From Sedimentibacter sp. MB35-C1 (GTDB taxonomy: Bacteria; Bacillota; Clostridia; Tissierellales; Sedimentibacteraceae), in NCBI RefSeq assembly GCF_030913635.1, contig NZ_CP133188.1:496001-560000 (forward strand): a stretch of 64,000 nucleotides of DNA. Direction: 5' to 3'. The position numbers were made by a program, and so were the translations under genes. Numbering within the stretch: position 1 is the stretch's first letter; the number at the start of each line of letters is the position of its first letter. A model generated the notes under the pieces. That model saw only the letters and a list, made by a program, of their open reading frames with translations. It did no database searches and had not been told where the DNA came from. Below are positions 19,053-26,646 of the stretch, piece after piece.

Positions 19053-19616
19053 ATGCAAGAGATGCTTAAAAGAGCTGATGCTTATAGTGAACAGCATTGG
19101 CAAGAAACGGTTTGTGAGATAGTTCGCATGATTTATCCAAAATATATATTATCCAAACGTGAGCAGTTTGTAGGTGATGATGGCCGGCATAGAAAAAAAC
19201 CTGATTTTCTCCTAATCGATTCTGGTGGATTTGTAGATGTTTTGGAGATTAAAAAACCTAACAATCAGCGGTTGATGACAAAAACTGAGTACAGAAATAA
19301 TTATGTAGCTGATAGAGATTTTTCAGGGGCTATTGTACAAATTGAAAAATATGTACATTGTTTAAATCATGACGGCAAATCGATAGAACAAAAATTTCAA
19401 AGAAGTCTACAATCAGAGCTTCCAACAGGAATTAAAATACGTATTGCAGGACCACAAGGTATGCTACTGATGGGAAGAAGTAAAGGTTTGTCAGAAGAAC
19501 AATTATTTGATTTAGAAATTATTAAGCTACAGCATAAAAATGTAATTGATATAATGACATTTTATGATTTGATGGATAGAATTGAAAATATTATTAAACA
19601 ATTAAGCCATTCTTAA
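19053..19616 (+). pseudogene. Shedu-like (DUF4263) nuclease domain, N-terminally truncated
   Basis: The 187-residue frame matches the C-terminal nuclease domain of Shedu SduA: EQHWQETVCEIVRMIYP at the start and a PD-(D/E)xK core of PDFLLIDSGGFVDVLEIKKP. Full Shedu proteins have an additional N-terminal half. Here the frame continues upstream only into the antisense of the BrxL relic, with no start site. It may still be translated from the ATG at 19053 or 19062, but it is most likely a remnant. Confidence 0.65.
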
Positions 19617-19635
19617 TTATGCCAATTATAGAATA

Positions 19636-20268
19636 ATGCTTTTAGCTGTAAAATCTTTATATCCAAAACTTATAGAAGCTATAGAAAGCGAACCTGAGAT
19701 GTTTAATGTTATATTTTCTATTGCCTTATATTGTGGATTGAGACAAGGAAAAATATTAGGTTTAACCATTGCAGATATTGATCTAAAGAATAATTATATT
19801 GATGTGAATAAACAATATGTTTCCCATTATACGAATGGTAAAGTAAATCATGAAATAGCCAAAACAAAAACTGATAACTCTATCAGAAAAGTATATATGC
19901 CTGATGCTGTTAGCGAAATCCTAGAGCTATATATAAACAAGTTAAAGATACTAAATATTAACCCAGATAAACAATTTCTTTTTATTAACCCGAAGACACA
20001 ATTAATTTATGACCGTAATGCTATTTACAGAAGATTTCTAAAAATGGCCAGAGGAATAGAGTTTCATAATATTACTTTTCATGATTTAAGGCATCTGCAG
20101 GCCACTATGATGATCAATTCGGGTGTTAACATTGTAGTTGTAGCCAAAAGACTTGGAGACACAATTGAAACTGTTTCAGAAACCTATTTGCATTCAATAG
20201 AGAAAGTGGAAAAGGATTCTGTTAATCAGCTTCAGGATTTCATTGATAATAAGATTAGGACATATTAA
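19636..20268 (+). CDS. int: Tyrosine integrase, catalytic domain only
   Basis: The 210-residue frame contains the catalytic half of a phage-type tyrosine recombinase: Arg36 in GLRQGKILGL, HDLRH with the His-x-x-Arg pair, and a nucleophile Tyr in SETYLHS. Usual integrases of this group are about 370-400 residues; the arm- and core-binding domains are missing, so activity is doubtful. It reads toward the right att repeat 118 bases away, the usual position for the integrase that built the island. Confidence 0.8.
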   Translation: MLLAVKSLYPKLIEAIESEPEMFNVIFSIALYCGLRQGKILGLTIADIDLKNNYIDVNKQYVSHYTNGKVNHEIAKTKTDNSIRKVYMPDAVSEILELYINKLKILNINPDKQFLFINPKTQLIYDRNAIYRRFLKMARGIEFHNITFHDLRHLQATMMINSGVNIVVVAKRLGDTIETVSETYLHSIEKVEKDSVNQLQDFIDNKIRTY

Positions 20269-20301
20269 TGGGACATAATTTCAAGGCATAAATAATTATT
20301 T

Positions 20302-20320
20302 TGTCCCAAAAATGTCCCAA
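20302..20320. repeat. Arm-type-like repeat near right boundary
   Basis: TGTCCCAAAAATGTCCCAA is a tandem of TGTCCCA units, preceded by an inverted GGGACA at 20270-20275. Its first 12 bases equal 1422-1433 near the left boundary. Confidence 0.45.
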
Positions 20321-20383
20321 CACTCTTTTGTGACATTTTTGCACCCCATATTTAAACGCTATTACAATTTGAAAAAAAAATTA

Positions 20384-20416
20384 AAAAGACACCAACCTAT
20401 TTCAGTCAGTGCCTCT
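20384..20416 (-). terminator. spoIIID terminator
   Basis: On the minus strand a stem formed by GGCACTGACT and GGTTGGTGTC (several G-U pairs) is followed by TTTTTAATTTTTTTT, 15 bases after the stop codon. Confidence 0.6.
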
Positions 20417-20498
20417 CATCAAGTGGTTAATTACATATTGCTTACTTTTTCATGGTCATGTGCTTCTTTATATTTTAAGCGAGTAGCTTTACCTCCCC
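20386..20498. repeat. Right direct repeat (attR-like) within spoIIID
   Basis: The repeat matches 1201-1313 with one mismatch. It covers the last codons of the intact spoIIID gene and the downstream terminator. Homology to the left copy stops at 20499, so the crossover lies between 20386 and 20498. Confidence 0.9.
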
Positions 20499-20706
20499 GA
20501 ATATGTCTTTCGGACTTGTTCTTAAGCAAAACCTTCTTTACTTCGCTCGCAGCTGGAGGGTTCAGTTTGGGAAGTCGTTCTGTAACGTCCTTATGGACTG
20601 TGCTTTTGCTGACGCCAAATCTCTTTGCCGTCTGCCTTACAGTGGATTCAGTACTTATAATATATTCCGCGATTTCCATGGCTCTGCGTTCTATGTAATC
20701 TTTCAT
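20431..20706 (-). CDS. spoIIID: Sporulation transcriptional regulator SpoIIID
   Basis: The 91-residue product closely follows SpoIIID: an N-terminal DYIERR, a helix-turn-helix TVRQTAKRFGVSKSTVHKD, and the basic RHIRGGKATRLKYK tail that contacts DNA. SpoIIID acts in the mother cell, modulating sigma-E genes and activating sigK. Its 3' end is the insertion target of the island, and the gene remains intact. It follows spoIIQ on the same strand in the conserved spoIID-spoIIQ-spoIIID neighbourhood. Confidence 0.97.
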   Translation of the reverse strand: MKDYIERRAMEIAEYIISTESTVRQTAKRFGVSKSTVHKDVTERLPKLNPPAASEVKKVLLKNKSERHIRGGKATRLKYKEAHDHEKVSNM

Positions 20707-20782
20707 GTTTAACCCCCTTTGGCATTATACCGTCTTATTTTAATTTTTATGCATTTCTTTGTCCTATTAGAACCTTTATACA

Positions 20783-21499
20783 CTAATTAATATAGTCCAT
20801 TGGGTTAACATTTTTTCCATCAACAATTATTTCAAAGTGAAGATGTGCTCCGTCAGCTGCCTCAATGCTTGCTGTTTTCCCTACATTTCCTATGGTCTGA
20901 CCCTGTTGCACTTGTTCTCCAGTCTTAACACTTGCTGATACTAAATTGTTATATAATGTTTTAATATTGTTTCCGTGGTCTATAACAATTTCTGTTCCTG
21001 TCAGGTCAGATGTGTTTACAGATTCTACCGTTCCTGCAAATGCCGATTCAATTAGCAATGTATCTTTGGGCTTTATGTCAACGCCCTTATGTACTCTCCA
21101 TTCTCCTATAGATTCATAATAAACTAAATCCTCCATTGAAAATTCCCTGTATACTTCCCCTGCCAATGGAGTTTTCATCATTTTTAAATCTATGCTTTCA
21201 TTTCCCGGCTGGTCTTTTTCCTCATCATTGTCTTTTTGTGCATTTTCATAGTCCTCTATTATTTCTTCAACTTTGTCCTTGTAAGGGTCAACGTTAGCTC
21301 CTATATTTTCGCTATCTGAACTATTCCCTGCCATATTGTTTCCGTCAGGATCAGGACTTGATGTATATCTCCAAACTATTGCAGTTGCTAAGAGAACAAT
21401 ACAAAGAGCAATTATAAAGAAACTTGTATCCTTATGTTTCAGCCTAATAAAGAAATTTTTCATTTTCATCTTTGCATTTTTAAATCTATTTTTTTTCAT
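20783..21499 (-). CDS. spoIIQ: SpoIIQ-like M23 peptidase, forespore engulfment
   Basis: The 238-residue protein has a single membrane helix (about 27-48), an acidic linker and a C-terminal LytM/M23 domain. The zinc-ligand motifs HKGVD and HLHFE are both complete, so the domain may be an active endopeptidase, unlike the degenerate Bacillus version. SpoIIQ pairs with SpoIIIAH across the intermembrane space during engulfment. Position between divergent spoIID and spoIIID supports the identity. Confidence 0.92.
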   Translation of the reverse strand: MKKNRFKNAKMKMKNFFIRLKHKDTSFFIIALCIVLLATAIVWRYTSSPDPDGNNMAGNSSDSENIGANVDPYKDKVEEIIEDYENAQKDNDEEKDQPGNESIDLKMMKTPLAGEVYREFSMEDLVYYESIGEWRVHKGVDIKPKDTLLIESAFAGTVESVNTSDLTGTEIVIDHGNNIKTLYNNLVSASVKTGEQVQQGQTIGNVGKTASIEAADGAHLHFEIIVDGKNVNPMDYIN

Positions 21500-21636
21500 T
21501 TAATCCTCCTGTTTTTATGCTTCTTTATTATCTGAGGATAGTGTGTCCCATTTTTTTTATTTAATACAAAAATGTTCTATTTTTTTTGATTGTTCATAAA
21601 ATAATAGTAAAACTTATGATAAAGGGGGTTAGTTTA

Positions 21637-22689
21637 ATGTTAAACCGTCTGATTTATGCTCTTATTATATTTATACTGCTGTTGACCATACCCAACTTGA
21701 GCCTTGCATTTCTAGAACAAAAAATGAATATGCCAAGTGCAGCAGAAATTGTAGATAATGAGCAATCAAGCACATATGAAGAGGTAACAAGCAATGATAA
21801 TCAGGAAGAATTTAAAGAAGTAAATATTAAAGAACCTGAGCTGATTAAAGTATACAACTTAAAGACACAGGAGATTATGGTAATAGATTTTGAGGAGTAT
21901 ATTAAAGGTGTTGTTGCTTCTGAAATGCCTGCAGAATTTAATATTGAAGCGCTAAAAGCTCAAGGAGTTACGGCAAGAACGTATTTGCTGTATAGATTAA
22001 AAAAATATCCTAATGGGCATCCTGATCACCCGGGTGCACCAGTATGCACCGGCACTCATTGCCAGGTATGGACGTCTAAAGAGAATCTTATTGCATCTCA
22101 CGAAGAAGGCTGGTATGAACAATATTGGGGGAAAATTGAAGAAGCCGTTGAATCTACAGAAGGAAAAATATTAACTTACGAAGGGAAAATAATTGAACCG
22201 CTTTTTCATTCAACAAGCGGAGGAAGGACTGAAAATTCTGAGGATGTATTCTCAACAGCAGTTCCATACCTAAGAAGTGTTGAAAGTCCATATGAATCCG
22301 AAGCTCCAAAACTTCATGATTCTATTAAAATATCTGTGGATGAATTCATAAACAAATTAAACTCTATATATGGAAATTTAAATCTTTCGCGCGATAACCT
22401 TAACGACAAGATTAAATTGGGAGAGATAAGCGAAGGCGGAAAAATAAAATCTATATACATAGATAATACTGAGGTCACCGGGAGGGAAATGAGATCTCTT
22501 TTTAATTTAAACTCAACAAATTTCAGCTTCATACAATCCGGCAATGAACTTGAAATAATTACAACCGGCTACGGCCATGGAGTTGGAATGAGCCAATGGG
22601 GAGCTGAAGGAATGGCCGACAAAGGCTATGATTACAGAGAAATATTAAAACACTATTTTACTGATATAGAAATAGTAAGTATGAAATAG
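21637..22689 (+). CDS. spoIID: Stage II sporulation protein D (peptidoglycan lytic transglycosylase)
   Basis: The 350-residue product starts at the ATG at 21637 after AAAGGGGG. It has one N-terminal membrane helix, an acidic stretch, then the SpoIID domain: VVASEMPAEFNIEALKAQ, ARTYLLY, STSGGRTENSEDVF and the C-terminal GYGHGVGMSQWGAEGMA. SpoIID cuts glycan strands during engulfment with SpoIIM and SpoIIP. It is divergent from spoIIQ. Confidence 0.97.
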   Translation: MLNRLIYALIIFILLLTIPNLSLAFLEQKMNMPSAAEIVDNEQSSTYEEVTSNDNQEEFKEVNIKEPELIKVYNLKTQEIMVIDFEEYIKGVVASEMPAEFNIEALKAQGVTARTYLLYRLKKYPNGHPDHPGAPVCTGTHCQVWTSKENLIASHEEGWYEQYWGKIEEAVESTEGKILTYEGKIIEPLFHSTSGGRTENSEDVFSTAVPYLRSVESPYESEAPKLHDSIKISVDEFINKLNSIYGNLNLSRDNLNDKIKLGEISEGGKIKSIYIDNTEVTGREMRSLFNLNSTNFSFIQSGNELEIITTGYGHGVGMSQWGAEGMADKGYDYREILKHYFTDIEIVSMK

Positions 22690-22702
22690 TTGCGAGCTAT
22701 AG

Positions 22703-22740
22703 GTTAATGTTACAGTCACATATTGTAACATTAACTTTTT
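22703..22740 (+). terminator. spoIID terminator
   Basis: A perfect 11-bp stem (22703-22713 with 22725-22735) is followed by TTTTT, 13 bases after the spoIID stop. Confidence 0.85.
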
Positions 22741-22802
22741 ATATACAATAATTTTGCAATATGTTATTATTATATTAAAAGTATGTAGAAAGGATTGTTA
22801 TA

Positions 22803-23129
22803 ATGATATTTATAAATGAACAAGCTTATAAAGAGTTTAAAGCTCTTTTAGATGATGCAAATGTTGAATCCTATAATATAAGGATAGGACTGGATAGAGT
22901 AGGATGCAGCGGGCCTATTTTTAACGTATATGTAGATGAAGCCACTGATAATGATGATGTTGAAAAAATACACGAAGTTTCATTTATTGTTGAAAAATCT
23001 CTCAATGAAGAATACGGTGGTTTTATAATAGTTTCAAGTGAAGAAAATGGTGGAAATGGCGTCGGTCTTAAACCTGTAGTACAGCCTTCATCTGGAGGAT
23101 GCGGAGGATGCTGTGGAGAATGCCACTAA
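22803..23129 (+). CDS. HesB/IscA-like small protein with Cys-rich tail
   Basis: The 108-residue product has the HesB/IscA-like fold pattern: an N-terminal helix, GLDRVGCSGPIFNVYVDE, and a C-terminal GGCGGCCGECH tail. Cys in GCSGP and the terminal cysteines may bind metal or an iron-sulfur cluster. Proteins of this type in clostridia are sometimes selenoproteins; no in-frame UGA is present here. Monocistronic, with a terminator directly after the stop. Confidence 0.75.
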   Translation: MIFINEQAYKEFKALLDDANVESYNIRIGLDRVGCSGPIFNVYVDEATDNDDVEKIHEVSFIVEKSLNEEYGGFIIVSSEENGGNGVGLKPVVQPSSGGCGGCCGECH

Positions 23130-23130
23130 A

Positions 23131-23153
23131 AAAACGGCCTAAGCCGTTTTTTT
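23131..23153. terminator. Bidirectional terminator between convergent genes
   Basis: AAAACGGC and GCCGTTTT form a perfect 8-bp stem with a CTAA loop and flanking A and T runs, between the HesB-like gene and rpsR. Confidence 0.9.
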
Positions 23154-23167
23154 ATGTTAAATTATTC

Positions 23168-23428
23168 TTATTCTGCTACATATGGTAACAATGCAATAGT
23201 TCTTGCTCTTTTTATTGCTCTTGTAACCATTCTTTGATGCTTAGCGCAAGCACCTGTAATTCTTCTCGGTAATATCTTGCCTCTTTCAGTTGTATACTTT
23301 TTCAATTTAGCAAGATCCTTATAATCTATATGTGTAGTCTTTTCTTGGCAGAATTGACAAACTTTTTTACGAGGTCTTCTTTTTGAGTAATTTCTTTCGC
23401 TTCTATCGTTTCCTTGTCTTGAACTCAC
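23168..23428 (-). CDS. rpsR: 30S ribosomal protein S18
   Basis: An 86-residue basic protein contains the S18 core [19 protein letters not shown] and [22 protein letters not shown]. It keeps Cys residues (CQFC and GACAKH) of the zinc-binding form. It is the last gene of rpsF-ssb-rpsR. Confidence 0.98.
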   Translation of the reverse strand: MSSRQGNDRSERNYSKRRPRKKVCQFCQEKTTHIDYKDLAKLKKYTTERGKILPRRITGACAKHQRMVTRAIKRARTIALLPYVAE

Positions 23429-23460
23429 TTTATGTTCCTCCTTCCCTAAATATCGGTTTT

Positions 23461-23919
23461 TTAGAATGGGATATCTTCGTCATCTACCGGCTGGAAAATA
23501 TCATTGTCTTCATCTGGAAAGTCACCGAAAAAGCTGCTATCTGGCTGTACCGGTTTTCCCTGCTGTGGTGATGATTGATCTCTTCCACCAATAAACTCTA
23601 CTCTATCTGCTATAACATCGGTTGTATATCTTTTTTCGCCTGTCTGTGTAGTATAGCTTCCTGTGGAAATTCTTCCGTGGACTGCACACATGCGACCTTT
23701 TGCAAGGTAGTTAGCGCAGTTTTCTGCTTGTTTTCCAAAAACAGTTATACCTATAAAATCCGCTGTCTGTTTTCCTTGAGATGTCGCTTCTTGTTTCTTT
23801 TCTCGTGACATTTCTTTGTCTACTGCCAAAGTAAATTTAGCAATAGCCATACCTGATGAAGGTACGAATCTCAGCTCGGGATCTCTTGCCAGTCTTCCTA
23901 TTAATACAACACTATTCAT
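23461..23919 (-). CDS. ssb: Single-stranded DNA-binding protein
   Basis: The 152-residue protein has the SSB OB-fold ([43 protein letters not shown]) and the acidic DDEDIPF tip that recruits partner proteins. It is the middle gene of the rpsF-ssb-rpsR operon. A second ssb on the cotJC element (61275-61721) is about 70% identical by eye. Confidence 0.97.
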   Translation of the reverse strand: MNSVVLIGRLARDPELRFVPSSGMAIAKFTLAVDKEMSREKKQEATSQGKQTADFIGITVFGKQAENCANYLAKGRMCAVHGRISTGSYTTQTGEKRYTTDVIADRVEFIGGRDQSSPQQGKPVQPDSSFFGDFPDEDNDIFQPVDDEDIPF

Positions 23920-23937
23920 ATTCTTCCCTCTTTTTTA

Positions 23938-24222
23938 TTATTCTTCTACAGTAATCATTTGTCTAATTACGTTTTCGCTGATTTTACAAATTCTGTCTAT
24001 TTCATCAACAGCATCTGCGCCTGCAGTAAATTCAATAAATACATAGTAACCTTCTCTTTTTTTGTCGATTTCATAAGCAAGTCTTCTCTGACCCCACTCA
24101 TTAACCTTTTCAATTGTTCCCTGTCTTTCAGTTATTATGTTTTTTACTTTTTCGATTTCTGCATTTCTTACATCTTCTTCTAAATTAGAAAGTAAGATTA
24201 AAGCTGCTTCGTATTTTCTCAT
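23938..24222 (-). CDS. rpsF: 30S ribosomal protein S6
   Basis: The product is 94 residues from the ATG at 24222 (MRKYE), 8 bases after GGAGG; a GTG nine bases upstream is inside the Shine-Dalgarno context and unlikely. S6 core motifs are visible: GTIEKVNEWGQRRLAYEI and REGYYVFIEF. It opens the operon and binds S18 in the 30S platform. Confidence 0.97.
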   Translation of the reverse strand: MRKYEAALILLSNLEEDVRNAEIEKVKNIITERQGTIEKVNEWGQRRLAYEIDKKREGYYVFIEFTAGADAVDEIDRICKISENVIRQMITVEE

Positions 24223-24275
24223 CTGAGTCACCTCCCTTTGGACTTCGGCTCTTGTTTTCCCAAGAGCAAGGATAG
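24223..24275 (-). promoter_or_regulatory. Candidate S6:S18 autoregulatory leader
   Basis: Just upstream of rpsF the transcript would form CTCTTG-GGAAAA-CAAGAG followed by CCGAAGTCC and the ribosome binding site. A stem with an adjacent CCG is the hallmark of the S6:S18-binding leader that represses rpsF operons in many bacteria. The assignment is by pattern only. Confidence 0.45.
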
Positions 24276-24344
24276 CTTATATATTATAGCACTATGGTTA
24301 TTCCAATACAAGCATTTTTTACAAAAATATATTTTTTTATTAGT

Positions 24345-24503
24345 TTACAATTTTATTTGATACTCAGCTTCTTCATTACAATAGCTGCATTTTTCGGATT
24401 GAACCTTTAGGACCTCAGGAGCAGCTTCCGACTCGTTTACGGCATCATCAATCGCCATGTCCACATGAATACTACATGCATATATAATTGCTTTTTCTTC
24501 CAT
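24345..24503 (-). CDS. CxxH/CxxC small protein (BA_5709-like)
   Basis: A 52-residue protein has an ATG start 5 bases after AGGAG. It carries C10-x-x-H13 near the start and C39-x-x-C42 near the end, the defining pattern of the CxxH/CxxC family often found beside the YycJ-type hydrolase, as here (8 bases downstream of its stop). A metal-binding role is likely; function is unknown. Confidence 0.75.
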   Translation of the reverse strand: MEEKAIIYACSIHVDMAIDDAVNESEAAPEVLKVQSEKCSYCNEEAEYQIKL

Positions 24504-24511
24504 TTTTTCTC

Positions 24512-25300
24512 CTAAATTTCATAAATTCTACTTGATCTGTCCCTGTATGTCATATCTAAACATATTCCCGGATTTACTTCTATTGAATTTTCCTTTAGTA
24601 TATTTTCCACAGTTTTATACGCCAACTGAGGAAAATTGTTTTCCTTACTCAAGTGTCCCAAAAGGATTATTTCCGTTCCTCTTTTTACAACTTTTGTAAT
24701 TAAATCGCCGGCTGTATCATTGGACATATGACCAAATTCTCCTAACACTCTCCTTTTGAGAGGCCATGGGTACGGACCTATAAGAACCATATCTTCATCA
24801 TGGTTTGATTCAACAAGCAGTAAATCTGAGTCTGTTATACTGCTGACTATTATATCATTTATGCATCCCGTATCTGTCACAAGGCTTATTTTTTTATTAC
24901 CATGAAATATATTATATCCCACTGGATGAGCAGCATCATGAGATATATCAAACGGTGTTATAACTAAATCTTTTATTTCAGTTTGTCTTTCAAGAATTTT
25001 AATATTTTCAGGTTTTATTTCTCCCAGGCACGACTTCATTGCATCCCAAGTTTCTTGATTGGCATAAATAGGTACATTCAGTCTTCTAGACATAATTCCT
25101 GCACCTTTAATGTGATCCACGTGCTCATGGGTAATAAATATAGCATCAACCTTTTTCGGGTCTTCCCCTATATTAACAATTTCCTGTTGTATCTTTTTTC
25201 CGCTTAAACCTGCATCTACTAGAATTGTCGCATTATCTGTTTTTATATATTGGCAGTTCCCGCTGCTTCCGCTGTATAATGAACAAAATTTTAATTTCAA
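24512..25300 (-). CDS. walJ: MBL-fold hydrolase YycJ/WalJ
   Basis: The 262-residue product starts at a TTG after GGGAGG. It has the metallo-beta-lactamase motif THEHVDH, a first strand with YSGSSGNC, SHDAAHPVGY and LGHLSKENNFPQLA. In Firmicutes YycJ acts on DNA (5' exonuclease linked to mismatch repair) and is often next to the WalRK system. The CxxH/CxxC gene follows in the same operon. Confidence 0.9.
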   Translation of the reverse strand: MKLKFCSLYSGSSGNCQYIKTDNATILVDAGLSGKKIQQEIVNIGEDPKKVDAIFITHEHVDHIKGAGIMSRRLNVPIYANQETWDAMKSCLGEIKPENIKILERQTEIKDLVITPFDISHDAAHPVGYNIFHGNKKISLVTDTGCINDIIVSSITDSDLLLVESNHDEDMVLIGPYPWPLKRRVLGEFGHMSNDTAGDLITKVVKRGTEIILLGHLSKENNFPQLAYKTVENILKENSIEVNPGICLDMTYRDRSSRIYEI

Positions 25301-25530
25301 CTTGTCCTCCCTTTATGTACCTGCACTTGAATCAATTTATACTATCATATTATTTTAATTTTTACAAATACAAATTATGTTGAAATCGGTTTTAAAAATC
25401 GAAGCAGGTTACAATAAAGTATACCTTTGATCAGTGTAAAAATTAATGTATCATACATAGCAAAGTTAAATCATATAAATTTATTATGTAGGAATTATGT
25501 CATATAAATAAAACTTATTAGAAGGATATT

Positions 25531-26598
25531 ATGATTATTAGACTTAAATTTAAAGTGTTATTAATTTTTTCAGCATTTATATTAATAATAGGGCTTTATT
25601 TATCTTTTTTTGCCAATAATGCTAATGTAGTTACGGCAGACAGCAATAAAGATTTTATAAAGTGGGTGGATTTTAGAGTGTCCTATAATGCAATGGATAA
25701 GGCCTTAAAAGCTGATATAGCAAGCGTAGACGAAGATGTTAAACTTAATTGGGTTGAATTGCTTGCTTACCTCGGCACCAGGTATGGAGGAGATTTTGCA
25801 AGGTATAAGTCAAAAGATATGGATGTTCTAATTAACAAATTAAAAAATGGCACCAGTATCGAAGAACTAACAAAAGACCTAAAGCACTATGGTTATTATT
25901 TTGAGGCATATTCTGCAGTGCTAGGAAATTTCGTAGGACCTTGTGAAATACAAGTTAAGGATGAAAATGACCCTTCCAAAAAAGTATGGGTAAAAAAATA
26001 CGGTCTCAAAGTTTTTTCTCCCATTGCAGCAGGATACGGTTACAGCCACTATGATGATTTTGGAAACTCAAGAAGTTATGGCTTCAGAAGAGTTCATCTT
26101 GGTAATGACCTTGTCGGTTCAGTAGGAACGCCTATTGTAGCTGTGGAAACCGGAAGAATTGAAGCTTTAGGCTGGAATCAGTACGGAGGATGGAGAATAG
26201 GAATTCGAAGTCTTGACAATATGAGATATTACTATTATGCTCATTTGCGAAAAGATCATCCTTATGTTAAAACTTTAAAAGAAGGAGATATTGTATATGC
26301 CGGAGATGTAATCGGCTACTTAGGCATGACCGGTTACAGCCGAAAAGAAAATGTAAATAACATTAATACACCCCATCTTCATTTTGGAATGCAGCTGGTA
26401 TTTGATGAGTCTCAAAAAGAAGCCTTGGCAGAAATTTGGATTGATGTTTATAAAATCGCAAAACTGTTAAACAGAAGCCGATCTTCAGTAATTTATAATA
26501 AGGATACACAGGAAAGTGAAAGAATTTATGATATACGGTTTCACAATGTTCCCGAAAGAACCCTGCATTACAACACTGAAACTACAGCAGAACCATAA
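25531..26598 (+). CDS. Membrane-anchored M23 peptidase
   Basis: The 355-residue protein has an N-terminal signal anchor (about 7-27), a helical region, and a C-terminal M23 zinc peptidase domain with HLGNDL and HLHFGMQ plus the central AHL. It faces the cell wall and should cut peptide cross-bridges. In clostridia similar proteins sit beside spore or division genes, but no partner is evident. The gene is alone between a divergent yycJ operon and a convergent SLT gene. Confidence 0.85.
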   Translation: MIIRLKFKVLLIFSAFILIIGLYLSFFANNANVVTADSNKDFIKWVDFRVSYNAMDKALKADIASVDEDVKLNWVELLAYLGTRYGGDFARYKSKDMDVLINKLKNGTSIEELTKDLKHYGYYFEAYSAVLGNFVGPCEIQVKDENDPSKKVWVKKYGLKVFSPIAAGYGYSHYDDFGNSRSYGFRRVHLGNDLVGSVGTPIVAVETGRIEALGWNQYGGWRIGIRSLDNMRYYYYAHLRKDHPYVKTLKEGDIVYAGDVIGYLGMTGYSRKENVNNINTPHLHFGMQLVFDESQKEALAEIWIDVYKIAKLLNRSRSSVIYNKDTQESERIYDIRFHNVPERTLHYNTETTAEP

Positions 26599-26610
26599 AT
26601 CAAAAGCAAA

Positions 26611-26640
26611 AAAACAGGAGGGTACTGATCCCTCCTCAAT
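26611..26640. terminator. Bidirectional terminator
   Basis: GGAGGG and CCCTCC (26617-26622 with 26630-26635) form a stem with a 7-base loop. The minus-strand side is followed by a T7 run, so it serves the SLT-SLH gene best. Confidence 0.8.
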
Positions 26641-26646
26641 ATTTTG

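Larger units (their letters stand above)
1201..20498. mobile_element. Integrative defence island in spoIIID 3' end
   Basis: The island is about 19.2 kb, bounded by 113-bp direct repeats derived from the 3' end of spoIIID. An integrase catalytic domain lies 118 bases inside the right repeat, which is the usual place. Cargo is almost entirely predicted anti-phage or nucleic-acid-processing genes, several of them fragmentary (helicase, BrxL, Shedu). The integrase lacks its N-terminal half, so the island is probably no longer self-mobile. Base composition is lower in GC than the chromosome to its right. Confidence 0.85.

Noticed and set aside
22803-23129. Selenoprotein reading of the HesB-like gene
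   Set aside because: There is no in-frame TGA; the relevant positions are ordinary Cys codons.
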